Shown one piece after another: positions 1 through 5,839 of a stretch of DNA of 11,783 nt. Every line of letters begins with the position of its first letter. The first letter of the stretch is position 1. Both the position numbers and the translations under genes were made by a program. The stretch is from Bacteroidales bacterium (GTDB taxonomy: Bacteria > Bacteroidota > Bacteroidia > Bacteroidales > UBA3824), in the NCBI GenBank assembly GCA_017645985.1, contig JAGCNK010000095.1, forward strand, positions 1-11,783. Direction: 5' to 3'. Under the pieces are notes generated by a model. It searched no databases. It was not told the DNA's origin and saw only the letters and a program-made list of their open reading frames with translations.

Positions 1-480
1 AATGACGTAGCGTAATCAGGGTGTTCTTCGCCAAGTGCCTTTTTGTATATTTCCATTACCTCTGTTCCAAGTCTTATGGCTTCCTGATAGTTGCCAAGGT
101 GTTCATAAAAAATTGCCAAATTACCCAATGATGTAGCGTAATCAGGATGCTCCTCGCCAAGTACTTTTTTGCGGATTTCCATTACCTCTGTTTCAAGTCT
201 TATGGCTTCCTGATAGTTGCCAAGGTGTTCATAAAAATTTGCCAAATTATACAATGACGTAGCGTAATCAGGATCTCCCTCGCCATAATAATAATATTTT
301 TTGTATATTTCCATAAACTCAGAACCCAATCTTATGGCTTCTTGATAGTTGCCAAGGTGAGAATAATAACCTGCCAAATTACCCAATGACGTAGCGTAAT
401 CAGGATGTTCCTCACCAAGTACTTTTTTGTAAATTTTCATAGCCTCAGTGCCAAGTCTTATGGCTTCCTGATAGTTGCCT
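1..480 (-). repeat. In-frame tandem repeat array, unit about 126 bp, coding for TPRs
   Basis: The 12-base anchor aatgaYgtagcg occurs at 1, 127, 253 and 385, so the spacings are 126, 126 and 132 bp. By hand comparison, units 1-126 and 127-252 differ at about 13 of 126 positions and share a run of about 39 identical bases. The 132-bp unit carries 6 extra bases within an ATA-type trinucleotide run (285-296) that encodes four tyrosines in a row, replacing the usual VLGE-type turn by YYYYGEG. All length changes are multiples of three, so the frame is kept. The array continues past the left edge. Confidence 0.9.
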
Positions 481-737
481 TGATCGGATTTTGTACAAGC
501 AAGATTATTCAAACAACTTGCAATTGCTATTTCCGCCCGGTAATAGTTTTCTGATGTAGGTGATAGTTGTTTCTTGTCGAGTTCATCGCTTTTTTGAAAA
601 TACCAAATTGCTTCTTCGTATTTTTGTGCGTTGTAGAGTTCTGTGCCTTGTTCATAATATTGGTTTGACCGCTTGCTTTGCCCCCACACGTATACCGGCA
701 AAAGCAAAATAAATAATAGCGATAATAATTTGTTCAT
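1..737 (-). CDS. Secreted TPR-repeat protein, 3' end beyond window (possible TPR-CHAT paralogue)
   Basis: This frame is open from an ATG at 737 to the window edge, giving 245 codons and no stop, so the gene is partial. The N-terminus (MNKLLSLLFILLLPVYVWGQ) is a typical signal peptide with cleavage near residue 19-20, placing the protein in the periplasm or outside. Next comes a divergent TPR-like unit (LYN-x4-YEEAI-x-YF, about 33-48), then 42-residue tetratricopeptide/kinesin-light-chain-type units with the core GNYQEAIRL at about 87, 129, 173 and 215. Such TPRs are protein-binding scaffolds. The N-terminal layout (signal peptide ending GQ, then LYN...EEA..YF) matches the neighbouring TPR-CHAT protein, so a CHAT domain beyond the edge is plausible but unseen. 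The start lies 72 bp after that gene's stop on the same strand, with no clear promoter or Shine-Dalgarno in the gap, so read-through from the upstream operon is likely. Confidence 0.85.
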   Translation of the reverse strand, partial: MNKLLSLLFILLLPVYVWGQSKRSNQYYEQGTELYNAQKYEEAIWYFQKSDELDKKQLSPTSENYYRAEIAIASCLNNLACTKSDQGNYQEAIRLGTEAMKIYKKVLGEEHPDYATSLGNLAGYYSHLGNYQEAIRLGSEFMEIYKKYYYYGEGDPDYATSLYNLANFYEHLGNYQEAIRLETEVMEIRKKVLGEEHPDYATSLGNLAIFYEHLGNYQEAIRLGTEVMEIYKKALGEEHPDYATS

Positions 738-809
738 AATAGTCTGCTGATGTATCACAATGCAAAAATGCTACATTATTCAATAAAAAACTAATTTGCC
801 ACTATATTT

Positions 810-3494
810 CTATTCCATCCCGTCCACCATTATGAATCCTGCCCACATTTTAGGGTCGATGTATTTTTGGCGTATTTTGTCCTGGGCTGACACAAAAGCG
901 TCGCGCTTGCTCTTGCCAGCCATCAGGTTTCGGTAAAACTCGGTCATAAGTTCCTTGGTGGGCTTATCGCTCACGTTCCAAAGACTCATAACTATTGTGT
1001 GCGCACCGGCTTTTTTGAATCCGCGCTGAAGTCCGAACACGCCTTCGCTTGTTACCTTGCCCAATCCTGTCTGACAAGCCGAAAGCACAACCAAGTCTAA
1101 TCCTTTGAAATCCATACGCGAGATATCTTTGGCGGTGAGTATTCCGTCGTCAACGCCGTCGGGTATGAACTGCCGCTGTTCGGAATTGAGCGCAGTGTTG
1201 GCGCCGGCGAGGAACAGTCCGCTACGGCTCAGCGAGCGGTCTTCGTGCGAGTCGTGGTCTCCGGCAGAGAGCAAGTCGGCAAAACTTTCTTTCTTGTTTT
1301 CGGGTTCGTAAAAACCGTGTGTGGCAATGTGGAGAATCTTAATTCCGCTGCCCGAGAGTTTTTTGAATCTCTCTTCTGTGGCGTCTTTGTCGGTGCCAAA
1401 GTTCACGCTGAAACTGCCTTCTTTGAGGATGTCGGTGATTTCCTCCGACTCTATTTTTGCTCCTTTTAAGAATGTTATTCCCGCCCTTTGTGCCTCTTCG
1501 TTGGCGTTCTGCCAGTCAGTCTCATCAAAATTGTAGACGATGCCGCCGTATACAGAGGCTTTCTTGTTGGTGTTAGCAGTGTGCTGCAACGCAATTTCGC
1601 GGGTGGACGACAGACGGTAAGCGTTGAATTTTTTTGCAAAGATTTCTCCGTTTTCGTCAGAAAGATATTCGATGGCTATGGTGTGAAACTTGCCTGAGGG
1701 GGCAAAGTAGACATTGGATACGTCTTGAAGATATTTGTCTAATGGTTTCCAGATTTTGTTGTATAATGCAGGCGAGGTGTAGTCTACATCGTTGGACTCC
1801 CAAAAGTCTAATTTCACCGTCTCGGGGGCGGTCATTCCTTTTTTTACAATAAATGCCATGTAGCGTTGTTTGCCGTTGTAGTTGCAATCGGCAAACTCGA
1901 TGGCAATATCTTTAGGCGACAATTTTTTTTGCACGTCCTGCCATTTTACCGAAAGGTTCTTGGTATAGTCGCCTAGCTCTTTGGTTGATTCCATAAGTGC
2001 TCGTTCGTCGTGGTCGATTACCTTGGCAAGCGAGTCGGCGTTCATAGGACGTTTGTCGGGAGATGTCAGGTAGAGTTTGTCGAGCAAAATTCTGTTGTTG
2101 CGTATCTTGTTGACAGCCTCCTCCATTTTTGTGTTGCCGCTTTGTTTGATGAGGTTTTGAATTTCGAGTTCGGCATTTAGCAGCAAACCTTTGGCAAAAA
2201 GCTGACCGTTGTAGGCGAGTGTTATAAAACTGGTGCTGGGCTGGCAGTAAGCTAAATACGGCATTAATTTGCTGTAGTAGTTAGCATCCTTGTCCCAAAA
2301 AACGGCTCGTTCTTGCGCGGTCATTGAGTAGAAGTTTTTCAGAATATTCGAAGCGGTTATGTCGAAACATTCAGTAAATTTTTCGGTGGCCTTGTCGTAT
2401 TCCTTGGCTTGAAAAAAATAATAGGCGAGATGAGATAACACATAATGGTAGTGTGGGTGATTCTTTCCCACACTTTTGAGTAACTTGTCTGACGCCTGAG
2501 TGCCAATATTGATAGCCTCGGAAAGATTGCCGTTGTAATAGTTATATAATGCAAGATTGTCTAATGTTGTGGCATATCTAGGATGGTTTTCTCCTAGTAT
2601 TGTTTTGTACGATTCCAAAACCTGAGTTACTAGTTTTATAGCCTCGGAGTAGTTGCCGGCATTTGAGTAGTATAGAGCTAGGTTGCTCATCGACTGTATG
2701 TAGTCATGGTGCCTTGTTCCGAGTGTTTTTCCGCAGATTTCCAACGCCTGCGAACATAGTTTGATAGCTTCGGTATTGTTGCCAGTTTCAGCGTAATAGT
2801 AGGCGAGATTGTGCAGCGACGTGGCATAAAGCTGGCTCTCTTCGCCAAGGATGTTTTTCCAGATGATTGACGCTTGCGACACTAATCTGATGGCCTCTGA
2901 GTAGTTGTTGATCTTTGCGTTATAGCTGCCAAGATTGTTTAACGCTATAGCATAGTCGGGATGTTGCTCGCCAAACAGCTGCCGGCGGATGTCCACAACC
3001 TCACGTCCCAGCTTGATTGCCTCTGTATAGTTTCCGTTGTCGGAATGGTCCTTTGCGGTATTGTTCAAAACCCCTGCATACACGGCATTGCTTTTTCCAA
3101 TGGTTTTGCTATAGATATTCAGAATCTCAGTTTCTAGCTTTATCGCCTCGGTATAGTTGCCCACCACGGTATAGTATGTTACTATATTCAACACTATATA
3201 TGCGTATTCTTCGGATTCTTCGCTTAATAATTCTTTGCTGTAATTCAATGCTTTTGTTCCGGCTTGGATTGCTTTCCAATAATCGCCAAGTTCGGCGTTT
3301 TTTTTCATAGCTTGAATCCAGCACATGGCAATAGCCACTTTATTATCGCATCTTTCAAAATATGGAACAGCCTCCTCGAACAATCCGAGATTGTATAATT
3401 GCTGACCTTTATTAAAGTATTCGTCAGCCGTCTGCCCTTGCACAAATACAAGAGACTGAGTTAGTAGCAATATTATTAGCAGTGTCTTTTTCAT
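810..3494 (-). CDS. Secreted TPR-CHAT protein (caspase-like peptidase fold)
   Basis: The 894-aa protein starts with a signal peptide (about 1-20, ending VQGQ), so it should act in the periplasm or outside. Residues 24-400 hold about eight 42-residue TPR units; the recurring G-[ND]-Y-x-[EK]-AI core begins near 70, 112, 154, 196, 238, 280 and 322, with a divergent one near 363. A linker follows, then a CHAT domain (about 529-893). The caspase-type dyad is visible: His726 in HIATHG and Cys807 in SACQTG, with the usual downstream GVFGLQRGF and SLWNVSD motifs and a C-terminal WAGFI. Family knowledge predicts a clan CD cysteine protease whose TPRs bind a regulator or substrate. The ATG at 3494 lies 6 bp after the stop of the 206-aa secreted gene, so the two are one operon. 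The substrate and trigger cannot be read from sequence. Confidence 0.93.
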   Translation of the reverse strand: MKKTLLIILLLTQSLVFVQGQTADEYFNKGQQLYNLGLFEEAVPYFERCDNKVAIAMCWIQAMKKNAELGDYWKAIQAGTKALNYSKELLSEESEEYAYIVLNIVTYYTVVGNYTEAIKLETEILNIYSKTIGKSNAVYAGVLNNTAKDHSDNGNYTEAIKLGREVVDIRRQLFGEQHPDYAIALNNLGSYNAKINNYSEAIRLVSQASIIWKNILGEESQLYATSLHNLAYYYAETGNNTEAIKLCSQALEICGKTLGTRHHDYIQSMSNLALYYSNAGNYSEAIKLVTQVLESYKTILGENHPRYATTLDNLALYNYYNGNLSEAINIGTQASDKLLKSVGKNHPHYHYVLSHLAYYFFQAKEYDKATEKFTECFDITASNILKNFYSMTAQERAVFWDKDANYYSKLMPYLAYCQPSTSFITLAYNGQLFAKGLLLNAELEIQNLIKQSGNTKMEEAVNKIRNNRILLDKLYLTSPDKRPMNADSLAKVIDHDERALMESTKELGDYTKNLSVKWQDVQKKLSPKDIAIEFADCNYNGKQRYMAFIVKKGMTAPETVKLDFWESNDVDYTSPALYNKIWKPLDKYLQDVSNVYFAPSGKFHTIAIEYLSDENGEIFAKKFNAYRLSSTREIALQHTANTNKKASVYGGIVYNFDETDWQNANEEAQRAGITFLKGAKIESEEITDILKEGSFSVNFGTDKDATEERFKKLSGSGIKILHIATHGFYEPENKKESFADLLSAGDHDSHEDRSLSRSGLFLAGANTALNSEQRQFIPDGVDDGILTAKDISRMDFKGLDLVVLSACQTGLGKVTSEGVFGLQRGFKKAGAHTIVMSLWNVSDKPTKELMTEFYRNLMAGKSKRDAFVSAQDKIRQKYIDPKMWAGFIMVDGME

Positions 3495-3500
3495 AGAAGT

Positions 3501-4121
3501 TTAGTTAGTCTGCATATAGTATAGATTGTATAATCCTCCGCGGTTTTTGATGCGTATGGTAAACTCGCCTGTCCATTTGGGAACCCAGGTACATTCGCAG
3601 TTGTCGGAATCGGATGTGTCGGATGTGACAAGGTTGCCGTTCTTGTCGTAGATATAGAGGTCGAGGTCGGTGAGCCCTACGCCTTTTACCTGAACTACGG
3701 CTTTCTTGTTTTCTTTGAATTTTACTTTGTATGTGTCGGTAGAATAGCTTTTTACCATGTCGAGTGAGTATTTTTCCTCGCCCAGTGCGCCGCGTACCGG
3801 TCCGGTGTCCGACATGTCTATCAGCGCCAGCAGGTGAGGATTGTCTTTGGCGAAAGTTCTGGCATCTTCGAGGAGTTTTTCGGCATCGAGTTCTTCTAGT
3901 TCAAAGCCGTTTTGATTTAAGATCTGTGCCGCCGTAATGAGCGACACCGCGTTTTTGTTGGCGTAGCCGTAGCGCGAGAGGTCGAACGCAAGCCTCAGGT
4001 TCTCCACTGCGGGCGGAATAGGCTTTGCCGTGGTGTCTTTTTCGTCTTCGTTTTTGAAGTCTTGCGCCGATGCGGCTATTCCCATACATAATAAAGCGGT
4101 CAATAAGAATAATTTTTTCAT
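3501..4121 (-). CDS. Small secreted protein with C-terminal PPC-like beta domain
   Basis: This 206-aa protein has a clear signal peptide (MKKLFLLTALLCMGIAASA, cleavage before Gln20). Residues about 36-105 look helical, and about 128-204 look like a beta-sandwich of the bacterial pre-peptidase C-terminal (PPC) type: the DLDLYIYDKNGNLV strand-turn, then a W-x-G-E-F-x-I strand and a final GLYNLYY strand. A Cys-Glu-Cys motif sits at 175-177. PPC-like domains usually ride on or bind to secreted peptidases; here the domain is on a separate protein encoded 6 bp upstream of the CHAT protease gene, so a partner, inhibitor or substrate role is plausible but is inference. It is the first gene of the minus-strand operon, with its own -7 type box and an unusually good ribosome binding site. 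No exact family name is recognised. Confidence 0.85.
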   Translation of the reverse strand: MKKLFLLTALLCMGIAASAQDFKNEDEKDTTAKPIPPAVENLRLAFDLSRYGYANKNAVSLITAAQILNQNGFELEELDAEKLLEDARTFAKDNPHLLALIDMSDTGPVRGALGEEKYSLDMVKSYSTDTYKVKFKENKKAVVQVKGVGLTDLDLYIYDKNGNLVTSDTSDSDNCECTWVPKWTGEFTIRIKNRGGLYNLYYMQTN

Positions 4122-4127
4122 TTTGTT

Positions 4128-4133
4128 CTCCTT
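4128..4133 (-). promoter_or_regulatory. Shine-Dalgarno AAGGAG for the 206-aa secreted protein
   Basis: On the minus strand AAGGAG lies 6 bases before the ATG at 4121. It is the only strong Shine-Dalgarno I see in the window. It fixes this start and suggests strong translation of the first operon gene. Confidence 0.7.
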
Positions 4134-4164
4134 TTTGTTTTTTTTGACATATTAATTGGTATTG

Positions 4165-4172
4165 CAAATATA
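4165..4172 (-). promoter_or_regulatory. Putative -7 box of the PPC-like/CHAT operon promoter
   Basis: The minus-strand sequence TATATTTG matches the Bacteroidota TAnnTTTG -7 consensus and lies 43 bp before the ATG at 4121. No good TTTG -33 element is seen at the expected spacing, so the call rests on the -7 box alone. Confidence 0.5.
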
Positions 4173-4214
4173 AGATTTTTTTGTTTCCGCAGTCTGTTTG
4201 TATGCGATTTTTTG

Positions 4215-4222
4215 TAAATTTG
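4215..4222 (+). promoter_or_regulatory. Putative -7 box of the TIR gene promoter
   Basis: TAAATTTG matches TAnnTTTG and lies 24 bp before the ATG at 4247. A TTTG at 4197-4200 is present but only 14 bp upstream, shorter than the usual 19-21 bp. The box sits downstream of the alternative TTG start at 4181 and so argues against that start. Confidence 0.5.
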
Positions 4223-4246
4223 CATTGTAATAATAAACCTACGATT

Positions 4247-5776
4247 ATGCCAACGACATCACAAAATACTGAAACACCTGACAATAAATTGGAATGTGTC
4301 AACCAGGGACGTCCCGTTTACTTTTCGTATGCCCGCAACAGCACCAAGCAGCCTGGCTGGGAACATATTTCCGACTGTGTGGACGCTATCTTAAAAGAGC
4401 TGGAAGCGCAGAACATCGAATACCGCTTAGACAAGCGCGACATCGGTGCGGGCGACCGCATTTCAGATTTTGAGAAGGAGATAGGATGGAACAGCGAGGT
4501 GGTTGTGCTGGTTTTTTCCGACAAGTATTTCCGCTCGATGCACTGTATGTACGAGTTTGTGCAGATTAAGAAGGCTCTCAAAAAATACCCCAACAAACGC
4601 CTGCTGTGTATCAAGAGCGGCGACTTCAACCTTTCGGACTCAAATTATGTCTACGAACTGGAACACTACTGGGGCGATGTTAAGCAGGAATACGAGGAGA
4701 TTGAACGCCACAAATCGCGCGAACATTCAGGTGTTGAAAAGGCTGCTTTTGAAAATGGCTTTTACTTCGACGACATTCTCGGTCTCTATCCGTTTTTCAG
4801 CGCGATGAACTATTCGTATGCCAACACCAGCGACTGGACGGGCTTTGTCGACGGCATCAGAAAATACTACATTGACACTCCCAAGTCGCTTTTTGCCGAC
4901 GAGCGCAAGCGTAAGTCGATTTTTAGGAATCTGAAATTCTTCGGCTTGGGTATAGCCACTTTGGCTGTGATTGTGGGATTGCTGCTTTTTAAGCTGATGA
5001 GCAATGTGCCTATTGAAGAAGAAGGATTCGCAGTTTCGTTCCCCGAGTACAGCAGCAACACCTATTTTAACGACGGATTAGCATTTATAAAGGCTATCCG
5101 TATAGAAGATGAACGCACTGTGATCGATTTCAGAGCCGTAAACACCACTGACGATACTCTCAGGGCTGTTCCTGCTGCTCATTCGCCATCTTTGCACATT
5201 GTGGCTGAGGGAAATAAATACGACCTTGTTAAAGCATATTCTATTCCTAAGTGGGTAAATAATTTGCAATCAGGTGAATATGAAGATGTGCCTGAATTTT
5301 TCCCAGGCGGAAAAGGTACTCGGGTGGAATTTAGTTTGGAATTTGCGCCCATACCCAGTTCTGCCAAAACTATCGACTTTGTGGACCAGGACGGGTTGGG
5401 CATTTTTGGTTTAAAATTGCAGCGCCAAACGCTCAAAGACGGTTTAATGATCCCTCTGTATGATAGCACAAAGGCGTTTGCGATTTTCAACATTGAGTTT
5501 AACACCGACCAAACCGTGTTCTTTTGCCGGTATCACAACCTTGCCGACAGCGAGTGCAAATTGTCGGCTTCGCTCTCAGACTGTTACGTTATAGCCGACG
5601 GCGCAAAAATCAACCTGACAAATGCTTCGGGCATACCTTTGTCGCCAAATTCAATAGACCTTATAGGCAATGCCAGAGCAGATTTTGCCCTCTTCTTTCC
5701 CCCGATAGACTACCGCTCACAGAATATCGAACTGATATTTAACGGACAGATTTGCGTAAGGGATATTAAGATGTAA
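4247..5776 (+). CDS. Membrane-anchored TIR-domain protein with duplicated exoplasmic domain
   Basis: The 509-aa product has an N-terminal TIR domain (about 22-165): RPVYFSYA as first strand, DKRDIGAGDRI as BB-loop region, then SDKYFRSMHCMYEF, the S-x2-Y-x2-S-x2-C-x2-E motif. Glu103 is at the position of the catalytic glutamate of NAD+-cleaving TIRs. A basic stretch (RKRKSIFRNLK) precedes one membrane helix (about 231-248), so the TIR domain should be cytoplasmic and residues 249-509 exoplasmic. That part is beta-rich and reads as two copies of one fold (about 280-392 and 411-509). No signal peptide is seen. ATG 4247 was chosen over a TTG at 4181, which lies upstream of the promoter box. The gene is divergent from the PPC-like/CHAT operon, across 125 bp. 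A signalling or NADase effector controlled from outside is inference; the TIR assignment is firm. Confidence 0.88.
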   Translation: MPTTSQNTETPDNKLECVNQGRPVYFSYARNSTKQPGWEHISDCVDAILKELEAQNIEYRLDKRDIGAGDRISDFEKEIGWNSEVVVLVFSDKYFRSMHCMYEFVQIKKALKKYPNKRLLCIKSGDFNLSDSNYVYELEHYWGDVKQEYEEIERHKSREHSGVEKAAFENGFYFDDILGLYPFFSAMNYSYANTSDWTGFVDGIRKYYIDTPKSLFADERKRKSIFRNLKFFGLGIATLAVIVGLLLFKLMSNVPIEEEGFAVSFPEYSSNTYFNDGLAFIKAIRIEDERTVIDFRAVNTTDDTLRAVPAAHSPSLHIVAEGNKYDLVKAYSIPKWVNNLQSGEYEDVPEFFPGGKGTRVEFSLEFAPIPSSAKTIDFVDQDGLGIFGLKLQRQTLKDGLMIPLYDSTKAFAIFNIEFNTDQTVFFCRYHNLADSECKLSASLSDCYVIADGAKINLTNASGIPLSPNSIDLIGNARADFALFFPPIDYRSQNIELIFNGQICVRDIKM

Positions 5777-5807
5777 ATTATTTATGGTGTTTTTCCATAT
5801 TGTTACC

Positions 5808-5815
5808 TATCTTTG
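5808..5815 (+). promoter_or_regulatory. Putative -7 box of the GH95 gene
   Basis: TATCTTTG fits TAnnTTTG and lies 24 bp before the ATG at 5840 and 31 bp after the TIR stop codon. The -33 element is not clear. The box suggests that the glycosidase is transcribed separately from the TIR gene. Confidence 0.5.
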
Positions 5816-5839
5816 TATCTCAATCTTAATCCTAATAAT

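Noticed and set aside
1..480. Regular repeats that might suggest a CRISPR array
   Set aside because: The 126-bp units are similar along their whole length, contain no unique spacers and keep a TPR reading frame.
810..3494. TPR-CHAT protein as the Csx29-like partner of a type III-E CRISPR (gRAMP) system
   Set aside because: It has a signal peptide and there is no gRAMP, Cas gene or CRISPR array in the window.
4181..4246. TTG start at 4181 that would add 22 residues to the TIR protein
   Set aside because: It is upstream of the TAAATTTG promoter box, and the added residues show no signal peptide or conserved feature; ATG 4247 is better placed.
5783..5799. Possible hairpin TATGG/CCATA after the TIR gene as a terminator
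   Set aside because: The stem is only 5 bp, AT-rich and not followed by a T-run.
5813..5839. TTG start at 5813 for the GH95 protein
   Set aside because: It lies inside the promoter box and would put extra residues ahead of a good lipoprotein signal that begins at ATG 5840.
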